Origin: Arthrobacter sp. Y-9
GTDB lineage: Bacteria; Actinomycetota; Actinomycetes; Actinomycetales; Micrococcaceae
DNA: 64,000 bases
Reading direction: 5' to 3'
Assembly: GCF_029690065.1 (NCBI RefSeq)
Contig: NZ_CP121463.1
Span: 1,178,001-1,242,000 of the forward strand
Positions 42,768-50,623 of this stretch are shown in pieces. Position numbers and translations under genes: made by a program. Under the pieces are notes generated by a model. It searched no databases, was not told the DNA's origin, and saw only the letters and a program-made list of their open reading frames with translations. Position 1 is the first letter of the stretch, and each line of letters opens with the position of its first letter.

Positions 42768-43132
42768 CGGTCCTCGATGAGATCGCGGTACCGTTCCTCG
42801 TTGCGCTGGGCCAGCCGGGTGTAGAGCATGGCGCTGAGAAGGATCACCGGGAAGAGTCCCGCTCCGAGGAGGATCCACTCGAAGGGGATGCCCAGCACGC
42901 TGAGATCGCGAAGCCACGGGACCCATACCAACAGGACCGAGAACGTCGCGGCGATCAGCAGGAAGCCCAGGGCGACCACGAGGGCCAGGCGCAGCTGGGT
43001 GCGGAGCAGGGAGCGCAGGTAGACGTGGGCGGCGTCGTCATCCGTGGCATGCCGGGAGGCACTGGATGGCGGGCGCAGGGGACCCGGCGTCTGCGCCCGC
43101 CCCGTGGGCGCGACGACCCGGACGCGCGTCAT
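42764..43132 (-). CDS. Small DUF485-like membrane subunit partner of SSS transporter
   Basis: A 122-residue protein with a polar N-terminus (about 45 residues) and two hydrophobic segments, LRLALVVALGFLLIAATFSVLLVWV (core LALVVALGFLLIAATFSVLL, about 48-72) and FEWILLGAGLFPVILLSAML (about 84-103). Two helices plus a short charged tail next to an ActP-like gene are the arrangement of DUF485 subunits. It overlaps genes on both sides by four bases (ATGA at 43129-43132 and GTGA at 42764-42767). It probably assists the transporter. Confidence 0.85.
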   Translation of the reverse strand: MTRVRVVAPTGRAQTPGPLRPPSSASRHATDDDAAHVYLRSLLRTQLRLALVVALGFLLIAATFSVLLVWVPWLRDLSVLGIPFEWILLGAGLFPVILLSAMLYTRLAQRNEERYRDLIEDR

Positions 43133-43866
43133 CCGCCGGTCCTCAGCCGCGAGGGGGTGAGGGCGTTCCGCACGGCCGGGAGCAGACGCCGGCTGATGGG
43201 CAGCTCCGCCCCGGCGACCGTCGCGCTGGGCGCTGCGGCTCCCAGTTTCAGCGAGGAGACGTGCCCGAGCGCCACGAGGTACGAACGGTGGATCCGCAGG
43301 AAGCCCGCCGTGCCCCACTGCTGTTCCAGTTCACTCAGGGGGACGCGGACCAGGTAGCTCGCCTCCGCGGTGTGAAGCCGCGCATAGTCACCTTGGGCTT
43401 GAACGTAGAGCACCTCGTCTCGGCGGATCATGCGGGTGACGCCGCCGAGCTCCACCGGGATCATCTCCTGCGCCCGCGGGGTCTCACCGGCCAGCTCGCT
43501 GATCCGGGACACGGAACGGGCCAGGCGCTCGGGCCGCATCGGCTTGAGCAGATAGTCGATGGCGGCCAGTTCGAACGCCTCCAGCGCGCAGTCCTCGTCC
43601 GCGGTCACGAAGACCACGGCGGGAGGGGACGGCCTCGCGTTGATCGCCCGGGCGAGCTGCAAACCAGAGAGGCCTGGCATGTGGATGTCCAGGAACACGG
43701 TGTCGAAGGCCGTGGTCTCCACTTCCCTCAGCGCCTGCTCCCCGGAATCCGCCCGGTGGATGTCTCCCACGAGGGCGTCTTTGCCCAGCAGGAAGGCGAG
43801 TTCTTCGATGGCGGGGAGCTCGTCGTCCACCACCAGGACCGTGAGCGCGGCTGTGATTGCTGTCAC
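43129..43866 (-). CDS. LytR/AlgR-type response regulator (LytTR domain)
   Basis: A 245-residue regulator. The receiver domain (about 9-125) has VVDDE, phosphoacceptor Asp60 in FLDIHMPG, VTADED and the Lys of YLLKPMRP. The LytTR DNA-binding domain (about 140-240) has VLYVQAQGDYARLHT and FLRIHRSYLVAL, the typical strands of this family. It is encoded 24 bases after the LytS-like kinase and overlaps the small membrane gene. Likely targets are the two flanking transporter pairs. LytTR proteins bind two imperfect 9-base direct repeats; I did not resolve them. Confidence 0.93.
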   Translation of the reverse strand: MTAITAALTVLVVDDELPAIEELAFLLGKDALVGDIHRADSGEQALREVETTAFDTVFLDIHMPGLSGLQLARAINARPSPPAVVFVTADEDCALEAFELAAIDYLLKPMRPERLARSVSRISELAGETPRAQEMIPVELGGVTRMIRRDEVLYVQAQGDYARLHTAEASYLVRVPLSELEQQWGTAGFLRIHRSYLVALGHVSSLKLGAAAPSATVAGAELPISRRLLPAVRNALTPSRLRTGG

Positions 43867-43890
43867 TCGACCAGGGTAGCGCGGGCCCGC

Positions 43891-45126
43891 TCAGACCTCG
43901 TGGCGCGGCTGGGACTTCGGGACCCGGAGCGTGACGAGCGTTCCCTCGCCGGGAGCCGTCTCGACCACCAGCCCGTGACCCTCGCCGTACACCTGCCTCA
44001 GCCGGAGGTCGACGTTCCGCAGCCCGACATGGTTCCCACCGCCGTCCTGTCCCGCGAGCAGGGCGCGCAGCCGTTCGGGATCCATCCCGACGCCGTCGTC
44101 CTCCACACTCACCACGGCGTCACCGCCTTCCTCGTAGGCCTTGATGGTGATGGTCCCGGTGCCGGCGCGGGACTCGAGCCCGTGACGGACGGCGTTCTCC
44201 ACGAGCGGCTGAAGGCTGAGGAAGGGCACGATCGTGCTCAGCACCTCGGGCGCGATCGTCAGGGACAGCTGCAGGCGCTCGCCGAACCGCGCCCGTTCGA
44301 GGAGGAGGTACCGGTCGATGCTCCGGAGCTCCTCGGCCAGGGTGGTGAAGTCTCCGTGCCTCCGGAACGAGTACCGGGTGAAATCCGCGAATTCGAGCAC
44401 GAGTTCGCGGGCCCGCGCGGGGTCCGTGTTGATGAACGAGGCGATCGCCGTGAGCGAGTTGTAGATGAAATGTGGGCTGATCTGGGCTCGGAGGGCCTTG
44501 AGCTCGGCCTCGACGAGCATGGTGCGGGACCGCTCGAGGTCGGCCAGTTCGAGCTGGGAACCCAGCCAGGAGGCGAGTTCGGTGGTCGCCCGGAGCAGGC
44601 CCGCGCCGGGGGAGGGGCTCACGGCGAGGAGCAGACCGACCACGTCCCCATCCACCCGGATCGGCGCCGTCGCCGCGCCGGGCGAGGTGTCGCCACGGCG
44701 ATCCTTCCCGTGCTCCGGGCCGCGATCCCCGCGGCGTCCTCGGGCCCGGGGCGTCGGCTTGAGCAGCGACGGCCGGTGCCGGCGACCGTCGTCCCGGGCG
44801 CGGTCCAGGATCTCGCGGCGCTCGGGAGGTTCCGCGCCGTCCCAGGTGAGGAGGCCGCCGTCGGCGTCCAGGAGCGCGATCGCCTCGCAGCCCAGCAGCG
44901 CCCGCAGATGCCGCGCGGCGCGGGCCGCGCTGTCCGGCGTCAGGCCGGCCCGCAGCTGACCGCCTGCGAGGGCTGCACTGTGGAGGGTCTGATAGGTGGC
45001 CCGTTCGGCGTCGCTGCCCAGTTCGCGGAATGAGCGCAGGATCTGGACGCCGACGCCGGCCACCGCGGCGATGGCCAGGGTGACGACGCCGACGGCGAGG
45101 GCGAGCAGGAGCGCGGAATCCGGCAT
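43891..45126 (-). CDS. LytS-type sensor histidine kinase with GAF-like domain
   Basis: A 411-residue kinase. There is only one N-terminal hydrophobic segment (about 5-28), then a GAF-like sensor region (about 50-185) containing a proline/arginine-rich insertion (RGRRGDRGPEHGKDRRGD). The His_kinase domain follows, with the phosphoacceptor His in QISPHFIYNSLTAI (about 215) and ATPase motifs LQPLVENAVRHGLES, SVEDDGVGMD and HVGLRNVDLRL. LytS proteins usually have five or six helices, so this is the single-helix form and may sense something in the cytoplasm. ATG 45126 is chosen over GTG 45147. It is divergent from the second transporter pair. Confidence 0.9.
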   Translation of the reverse strand: MPDSALLLALAVGVVTLAIAAVAGVGVQILRSFRELGSDAERATYQTLHSAALAGGQLRAGLTPDSAARAARHLRALLGCEAIALLDADGGLLTWDGAEPPERREILDRARDDGRRHRPSLLKPTPRARGRRGDRGPEHGKDRRGDTSPGAATAPIRVDGDVVGLLLAVSPSPGAGLLRATTELASWLGSQLELADLERSRTMLVEAELKALRAQISPHFIYNSLTAIASFINTDPARARELVLEFADFTRYSFRRHGDFTTLAEELRSIDRYLLLERARFGERLQLSLTIAPEVLSTIVPFLSLQPLVENAVRHGLESRAGTGTITIKAYEEGGDAVVSVEDDGVGMDPERLRALLAGQDGGGNHVGLRNVDLRLRQVYGEGHGLVVETAPGEGTLVTLRVPKSQPRHEV

Positions 45127-45147
45127 GGCCTCAGCGTAGCGAGCCAC

Positions 45148-45360
45148 GGCCCGGGCGCGCCGGAGATCGGCCGCTGAGCGGCCGGTTCGCTGCCGTTCGC
45201 CGCACGGGTCACTCCGTTCGGCGCTCCGGGCCGGTGTCCGCCCGGCGCGAGGCGGAACGCGGCCGCATAGTGATGTCAGTCACATCCGGCCGCAAGGCCG
45301 GAGACCACCGGGCCGCCCCGGCCCGGACCAGGCAGCACCAGCAGCTTCAAGGAGGAAGCC
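45148..45360. promoter_or_regulatory. Divergent promoter region of the LytSR and DUF485-ActP units
   Basis: 213 bases without a gene. GATGT-CAGTC-ACATC (45272-45286) is a small inverted repeat upstream of the ribosome site AAGGAGGAAGCC of the right-hand unit. It may be a regulator site; no clear LytTR direct repeats were seen. Confidence 0.4.
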
Positions 45361-45744
45361 ATGGGACACGAGATCCCTCCCGAGGACGGCACACCGGCCG
45401 TGGACTTTCAGGAGGTCCAGGCCACACCGGAATTCCAGGACCTGCGGAGGAAGCATCGGAGCTTCGTCTTCCCGCTGGCCGCGTTCTTCCTGCTCTGGTA
45501 CTTCGCCTATGTCCTGCTCGCGGATTACGCACACGAGTTCATGTCGACGAAGCTCTGGGGGAACATCAATGTCGGTCTGGTGTTCGGACTCCTGCAGTTC
45601 GTCACCACCTTCGGCATCACGGCCTGGTATGTGCGGTATTCGAACAAGACGCTGGACCCGATCGCGACCGGCATCCGCGAAGGCATCGAACGGCACGAGC
45701 ATGACCGCTCGGCCGCCGCGCCGGGTGAGGGGGCGGCACGATGA
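45361..45744 (+). CDS. DUF485 membrane protein
   Basis: A 127-residue protein of the DUF485 (YjcH-like) family that accompanies acetate permeases. It has FQDLRRKHRSFVFPLAAFFL (about 25-44), WYFAYVLLADYAHEFMSTKLWG (core YVLLADYAHEFMSTKLWGNI, about 50-69) and NVGLVFGLLQFVTTFGITAW, then a charged tail ending in YVRYSNKTLDPIA. AAGGAGG lies six bases before ATG 45361. It overlaps the symporter gene by four bases (ATGA). Confidence 0.93.
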   Translation: MGHEIPPEDGTPAVDFQEVQATPEFQDLRRKHRSFVFPLAAFFLLWYFAYVLLADYAHEFMSTKLWGNINVGLVFGLLQFVTTFGITAWYVRYSNKTLDPIATGIREGIERHEHDRSAAAPGEGAAR

Positions 45745-47351
45745 GCCTTCCGATGGTGCAGCTCTCGGCACTCAAAGAGACCACGCTCCTGAACATGGGG
45801 ATCTTCGCCGCCTTCGTCCTGGTGACCCTCGTGATCGTGATCCGGGCGAGCCGGAACAACAAGACCGCTGCCGACTACTACGCCGCCGGCCGCTCGTTCA
45901 CGGGCTCCCAGAACGGGACCGCGATCGCGGGCGACTACCTCTCCGCGGCCTCGTTCCTGGGGATCACCGGGGCGATCGCCCTCAACGGCTATGACGGATT
46001 CCTGTATTCGATCGGCTTCCTGGTGGCCTGGCTCGTGGCGCTGCTCCTGGTCGCGGAGCTCCTGCGGAACACCGGCAAGTTCACCATGGCCGACGTCCTG
46101 TCCTTCCGGCTCCGGCAGCGCCCGGTGCGGATCGCGGCAGCCTTGTCCACGCTGGCCGTCTGCTTCTTCTACCTGCTTGCGCAGATGGCGGGCGCAGGCA
46201 GCCTCATCTCCCTCTTGCTCGGCATCAGCGACTGGGGCGGGCAGGCGCTCGTGATCGTGGTGGTCGGTGTGCTGATGATCGTGTACGTGCTGATCGGCGG
46301 CATGAAGGGCACCACCTGGGTCCAGATCATCAAGGCCGTGCTGCTGATCGCGGGCGCCGCCGTCATGACCCTGTGGGTCCTGGCGAGCTACGGCTTCAAT
46401 CTCTCAGCCCTGCTCGGCGGCGCGGTCGATGCCGCGCAGAATCCTGCCGTCCTGAATCCTGGCCTCCAGTACGGCAAGAGCCCGACCACCAAGCTGGACT
46501 TCGTGTCCCTGGCCCTGGCCCTGGTGCTCGGCACGGCGGCGCTCCCGCACGTGCTCATGCGGTTCTACACCGTCCCCACCGCCAAGGAGGCCCGCAAGTC
46601 GGTGGTGTGGGCGATCTGGCTGATCGGCGCGTTCTACCTCATCACCCTGATCCTGGGCTACGGCGCCGGCGCCATGGTGGGCGCCGCCCTCATCAAGAAG
46701 GCCCCGGGCGGCGTGAACTCGGCGGCCCCGCTGCTCGCCTTCCATCTGGGCGGTCCGCTGCTGCTGGGCTTCATCTCCGCGGTGGCCTTCGCCACGATCC
46801 TCGCCGTGGTCGCGGGCCTGACCATCACGGCCGCGGCGTCCTTCGCGCACGACATCTACGCCAACGTCATCGCGAAGGGGAAGTCCGATCCGGCGCAGGA
46901 GGTCAAGGTGGCGCGGCGGACCGTGGTGGTGATCGGCGTGCTGGCGATCATCGGCGGGGTCTTCGCGAACGGGCAGAACGTCGCGTTCCTCGTGGCGCTC
47001 GCCTTCGCGGTGGCCGCCTCGGCGAATCTGCCCACCATCATCTACTCCCTGTTCTGGAAGAGGTTCACCACGCAGGGCGCGCTGTGGAGCATGTACGGCG
47101 GTCTGGCGTCCGCGGTGCTGCTGATCACCTTCAGCCCGGTGGTCTCCGGAACCAAGACCTCGATGATCCAGAACGCCGATTTCGCCTGGGTCCCGCTCAG
47201 CAACCCCGGGATCATCTCGATTCCGCTGGCCTTCGTGCTCGGCTGGCTGGGCACCATCCTGGACCGGCGGAAGGAGGATCCCGCCAAGCAGGCGGAGATG
47301 GAGGTGCGGTCCCTGACGGGAGTGGGCGCCGAGAAGGCGGTGGACCACTAA
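45741..47351 (+). CDS. actP: Cation/acetate symporter, ActP-like (paralog 2)
   Basis: A 536-residue sodium:solute symporter with 13 or more hydrophobic segments. Landmarks are DYYAAGRSFTGSQNGTAIAG (about 50-69), DYLSAASFLGITGAIALNG, GTAALPHVLMRFYTVPTAKE and AATILAVVAGLTITAAASF-like motifs, matching ActP. It takes up acetate and related short acids such as glycolate or propionate. It overlaps the preceding DUF485 gene and converges on the DHA2 gene, with stop codons overlapping at 47348-47351. The closest functional partner is the leucine/acetyl-CoA metabolism encoded downstream. Confidence 0.92.
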   Translation: MSLPMVQLSALKETTLLNMGIFAAFVLVTLVIVIRASRNNKTAADYYAAGRSFTGSQNGTAIAGDYLSAASFLGITGAIALNGYDGFLYSIGFLVAWLVALLLVAELLRNTGKFTMADVLSFRLRQRPVRIAAALSTLAVCFFYLLAQMAGAGSLISLLLGISDWGGQALVIVVVGVLMIVYVLIGGMKGTTWVQIIKAVLLIAGAAVMTLWVLASYGFNLSALLGGAVDAAQNPAVLNPGLQYGKSPTTKLDFVSLALALVLGTAALPHVLMRFYTVPTAKEARKSVVWAIWLIGAFYLITLILGYGAGAMVGAALIKKAPGGVNSAAPLLAFHLGGPLLLGFISAVAFATILAVVAGLTITAAASFAHDIYANVIAKGKSDPAQEVKVARRTVVVIGVLAIIGGVFANGQNVAFLVALAFAVAASANLPTIIYSLFWKRFTTQGALWSMYGGLASAVLLITFSPVVSGTKTSMIQNADFAWVPLSNPGIISIPLAFVLGWLGTILDRRKEDPAKQAEMEVRSLTGVGAEKAVDH

Positions 47352-48793
47352 TCCGTTCCCGCGCAGGCCCTCGTCGAGGCCGCCGGTTCGCGCTGCACCC
47401 GTTCCGTCGTGGGACGTTCCGCAGCCGGCCGGCGGCCTCGGTCGCGTACGGCCGACCGCAGCGCCTGGACGGGATACACGACGACGGCGGCGGCCAGGAC
47501 CGCGCCCGCGGCCAGCATGGCGACCCGGTAGCCGTCCGGGCCGGCTGCGAGGGCGACGGTGCCGAAGACCGCCACGCCGACGCCGTTCCCGAGGGCGAAG
47601 CTCACCTCCTGGACCGCGCCCACCTGACCCGCCTGGGCCGGCGTCGTGTAATCGAAGAGGGCGGCCGCGGCCAGCGTTCCCACCGCGCCGAATCCCGCTC
47701 CGATCAGCCCCAGCGCGATCGGGGTGCCAGGGACCCCGGACGCCAGCCAGAGCTGGCCGAGCAGTGCCACCGTCAATGCGAGGGTCGTGATGGTCTTGCG
47801 GCTCACCCAGCGCAGGGCCAGGGGAGCGGTGGCGCCGACGATCCCGGTCAGGGCCGCCAGGGGGAGCAGGACCAGGCCGGCCTCCGCAGGGCTGAGCCCC
47901 TGCTCGTCCTGGACCTGCTGGCCGACGAGGTAGAGGGTCGCCGCGGTGGTCCCGGTGATCACGAGGATGTGGCTGTACGCGATGCTGAATTCGCGGATGC
48001 GGAAAATCCTGACATCGATGAGCGGATTGTCCAGAGTCTTCTGCCGGCGCACGAAGAGGTAGCCCGCCGCGAGTCCGGCCGCGGCCAGCACCGCGGCGGG
48101 CACCGGCTCCGCCAGGGCGTGCTGGAGAGCATAGACGATCCCGCCGATCGCGAGCACCGACGTCGCGATGCTCAGCGGATCCCAGTGCGGTGGGACGGGC
48201 GCCCGGCCTTCCGGGACGAAGCGGATGGCTGCCAGGACCGCGATGACCGAAAGCGGCACGCAGCCCAGGAAGATCCAGCGCCATCCCGGACCTTCGGTCA
48301 GCACGCCGCCGAGGAGCGGCCCGAACGCGCTTCCGGCGCCGAACGCCGCCGTCCAGAAGCCGTAGGCGAGCACCCGTTCGCGGGCGTGGAACTGGGTGCC
48401 GATGGTCGACACCACGCTCGAGATGACCATGGCCTCGGAGATCCCGAGGAGCATCCGGAGGGCGATCAGCCCCGGGCCCGCCGATTGCAGTCCGGCGATC
48501 AGATTGAAGACGGCGAAGCCGCTGAGCCCGAGGACCATGATCCGTCTCCGGCCCCAGTGGTCTCCGGCCCGCGCGGCCAGGACGAGCGTCACGCCGAGGG
48601 TGAGCGGATAGATGTCGATGATCCACACCCCGACCCCCGGGTCCAGCCGGAGTTCGGACAGCAGCGCCGGGAGGGCGGTGATGATCGAGCTGAGGCTCAG
48701 ACTCCCGATCAGCACGCCGAGGAGCATGGGGACGAGGGCGAGCCAGCGGCGGGCGGAAGGCGCCGTCGTGGGGGCGTTGTGGAGGTGGGACAT
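47348..48793 (-). CDS. DHA2-family MFS transporter
   Basis: A 481-residue drug exporter of the 14-helix type: LSSIITALPALLSELRLDPG (about 32-51, helix 1), WGRRRIMVLGLSGF (loop 2-3) and GISEAMVISSVVSTIGTQFHARERVLAYG (motif C region, core EAMVISSVVSTIGTQFHARE), then RWIFLGCVPLSVIAV. It resembles SmvA/QacA members, whose substrates are quaternary ammonium compounds and dyes. It is divergent from the HxlR gene, and the perfect operator palindrome at 48849-48868 lies in the 101-base gap. ATG 48793 follows a weak GAGAAC site; a frame reaches 48847 but would cover the operator. Confidence 0.9.
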   Translation of the reverse strand: MSHLHNAPTTAPSARRWLALVPMLLGVLIGSLSLSSIITALPALLSELRLDPGVGVWIIDIYPLTLGVTLVLAARAGDHWGRRRIMVLGLSGFAVFNLIAGLQSAGPGLIALRMLLGISEAMVISSVVSTIGTQFHARERVLAYGFWTAAFGAGSAFGPLLGGVLTEGPGWRWIFLGCVPLSVIAVLAAIRFVPEGRAPVPPHWDPLSIATSVLAIGGIVYALQHALAEPVPAAVLAAAGLAAGYLFVRRQKTLDNPLIDVRIFRIREFSIAYSHILVITGTTAATLYLVGQQVQDEQGLSPAEAGLVLLPLAALTGIVGATAPLALRWVSRKTITTLALTVALLGQLWLASGVPGTPIALGLIGAGFGAVGTLAAAALFDYTTPAQAGQVGAVQEVSFALGNGVGVAVFGTVALAAGPDGYRVAMLAAGAVLAAAVVVYPVQALRSAVRDRGRRPAAERPTTERVQREPAASTRACAGTD

Positions 48794-48848
48794 GTTCTCA
48801 GACTGGTGGGTATGCCTACCATGGGCAAGTACTGACTTTTCCTGCACG

Positions 48849-48868
48849 TACTGACAAAAATGTCAGTA
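48849..48868. promoter_or_regulatory. HxlR operator candidate
   Basis: TACTGACA-AAAA-TGTCAGTA is a perfect 8+4+8 inverted repeat. An extra half site, TACTGAC, lies at 48830-48836. It is between the divergent DHA2 and HxlR genes. Confidence 0.85.
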
Positions 48869-48894
48869 TGGCGGTTGTCGGAAGGAGGATCCGC

Positions 48895-49251
48895 ATGCGC
48901 GAACGGACGGAGAAGGTGGTCCGCGAGTGGCCGGCGGAATGCGCGGCCGAGGTCGCCGTGGTGGTCCTCGGCGGGGCCTGGAAGCCGGCCATTCTCAGCC
49001 TGCTGCACCAGGAGGAGGCGATCCGCTTCGGCGAGCTGGGACGTCGCCTGGGGGACCCGCCGCCACGGGTCCTCACCCGCCAGCTGCGGGAACTCGAGGA
49101 CGACGGGCTCGTCCTGCGGACCGTCTATCCGCAGGTGCCCCCGAAGGTCGAGTACTCGCTGACGGAGCTCGGCCGTGGCGCCCTGCCGATCATCGACCAG
49201 CTCGCCCGGTGGGGCGCCGACTATGCGGGCAGGATCGACGTCGAAGATTGA
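48895..49251 (+). CDS. HxlR-family transcriptional regulator
   Basis: A 118-residue winged-helix repressor/activator: GGAWKPAILSLLHQEEAIRF (about 23-42), RRLGDPPPRVLTRQLRELED (recognition helix, about 49-68) and the wing RTVYPQVPPKVEYSLTELG. The N-terminal Cys of HxlR proteins that sense quinones or aldehydes (AECAAEV, Cys about 16) is present, so thiol-based sensing is possible. ATG 48895 has GGAGG seven bases before it. The in-frame ATG 48868 would start inside the operator. Its target is most likely the divergent DHA2 exporter. Confidence 0.9.
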   Translation: MRERTEKVVREWPAECAAEVAVVVLGGAWKPAILSLLHQEEAIRFGELGRRLGDPPPRVLTRQLRELEDDGLVLRTVYPQVPPKVEYSLTELGRGALPIIDQLARWGADYAGRIDVED

Positions 49252-49332
49252 GCATAATGCCCAGTGCGGCGCGTTCCGCCGGGGCATTCAGCCTGTTCAG
49301 GACAGGTATGGATCGAGCGAACTCCGCATTCC

Positions 49333-49344
49333 GCGCAATTGCGC
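49333..49344. promoter_or_regulatory. Palindrome upstream of the branched-chain dehydrogenase genes
   Basis: GCGCAATTGCGC is a perfect 12-base palindrome, 10 bases before the -35-like TTGTTC of the downstream promoter. Confidence 0.45.
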
Positions 49345-49353
49345 CGGAAGTGC

Positions 49354-49386
49354 TTGTTCGCGCATTTCAATGTGAGTAGCCTCACA
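49354..49386 (+). promoter_or_regulatory. Promoter with overlapping inverted repeat upstream of the E1 alpha gene
   Basis: TTGTTC (49354-49359) and TAGCCT (49377-49382) are 17 bases apart. TGTGAG-TAGC-CTCACA (49371-49386) is an inverted repeat lying over the -10, so a repressor could bind there. A leader of about 85 bases follows to GTG 49475. Confidence 0.55.
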
Positions 49387-49474
49387 AGTAAGAGCTGCAT
49401 GTGACGATGGCGTCCGGAGGGGCTCCGGGCGATCCCTGGAGTGACTCGGCCGCGGCGAAGGGAAGTTGACTATC

Positions 49475-50623
49475 GTGCCCGACATCAATCCCCACCACCC
49501 TGGGGAAGAAATGCTCCAGGTGCTTGCCCCGAGTGGGGAGCGCCTGCCGGAGCCTCAGCTGGACCCCTGGCTCCAGGACCTCGACGGCGCCGACGGCGCC
49601 GCTGTGCTGGCCGGACTGTATGAGGACATGGTGGTGATCCGGCGGATCGACGCCGAAGCCACCGCCCTCCAGCGTCAGGGTGAGCTGGCCCTCTGGCCGC
49701 CGCTCCTCGGGCAGGAGGCCGCGCAGATCGGCTCCGGCCGGGCGCTGCGCCAGGACGACTTCGTGTTCTCCAGCTACCGCGAGAACGGCGTGGCCTACTG
49801 CCGCGGCGTGGACCTCAGCCAGATCCTCCGGGTCTGGCGCGGCAACGCCTCGTCCGGCTGGGACCCGTTCGCCATCAACATGGCCACACCGCAGATCATC
49901 ATCGGCGCCCAGACGCTCCACGCGGTCGGCTATGCGATGGGCATCCAGTTCGACGGCGCGGACGCGGCCGCGGTCGCGTACTTCGGCGACGGTGCCACGA
50001 GCGAGGGCGATGTCAACGAGGCGATGGTGTTCGCCGCGAGCTACCAGGCGCCCGCCATCTTCTTCTGCCAGAACAACCACTGGGCCATCTCGGAGCCCGT
50101 GAGCCTTCAGAGCCACATCACCCTGGCCGAACGGGCCGGCGGCTTCGGCATCCCGCATCTGCGGGTGGACGGCAATGACGTGCTGGCCGTGCTCGCGGCC
50201 ACGCGCATCGCCCTGGACCGCGCCCGGCAGGGCGGCGGTCCCAGCTTCATCGAGGCGGTGACCTATCGCATGGGGCCGCACACGACCGCGGACGATCCCA
50301 CCCGTTACCGGGATGCCAACGAACTCGAGGACTGGGCCGCCAAGGACCCGATCGCCCGGCTGGAGCGTCACCTCGAGGCGACCGGCGTGCTGGACGACGC
50401 CCTGCGGCAGCGGGTGGCCGACAAGGCGGACGAGGTGGCCGCCGTCGTCCGCGCTGGAGTCATCTCCATGCCGGAACCCGAGGCGCTCGACGTGTTCAAG
50501 CACGTCTACGCCGAACCGAATCCCTGGCTCGACCGCCAGGAGGACCACTACCGGCGGTATCTGGACCAGTTCGACCACTCCGGCGCCACCGCCGGCGCGA
50601 CCACCGAGGGAGGGCGGCGCTGA
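49475..50623 (+). CDS. bkdA: Branched-chain 2-oxoacid dehydrogenase E1 alpha subunit
   Basis: Thiamine-diphosphate enzyme that decarboxylates branched-chain keto acids from Leu, Ile and Val. The 382-residue protein shows RRIDAEATALQRQGELALWP (about 56-75), the TPP/Mg motif GDGATSEGDVNEAMVFAASY (about 169-188) and the CQNNHWAIS segment. The form is that of BCKDH/PDH E1 alpha with a separate beta subunit. I chose GTG 49475, nine bases after GGGAAG; TTG 49466 has no spacing. The stop overlaps the beta gene (TGATG). Pyruvate dehydrogenase activity is possible, but the leucine genes downstream favour branched-chain substrates. Confidence 0.92.
   Translation: MPDINPHHPGEEMLQVLAPSGERLPEPQLDPWLQDLDGADGAAVLAGLYEDMVVIRRIDAEATALQRQGELALWPPLLGQEAAQIGSGRALRQDDFVFSSYRENGVAYCRGVDLSQILRVWRGNASSGWDPFAINMATPQIIIGAQTLHAVGYAMGIQFDGADAAAVAYFGDGATSEGDVNEAMVFAASYQAPAIFFCQNNHWAISEPVSLQSHITLAERAGGFGIPHLRVDGNDVLAVLAATRIALDRARQGGGPSFIEAVTYRMGPHTTADDPTRYRDANELEDWAAKDPIARLERHLEATGVLDDALRQRVADKADEVAAVVRAGVISMPEPEALDVFKHVYAEPNPWLDRQEDHYRRYLDQFDHSGATAGATTEGGRR

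Noticed and set aside
46373-48835. 820-codon open frame over actP and the DHA2 gene
   Set aside because: It crosses the convergent ends of two genes with clear membrane-transporter sequences and has a low-complexity product.
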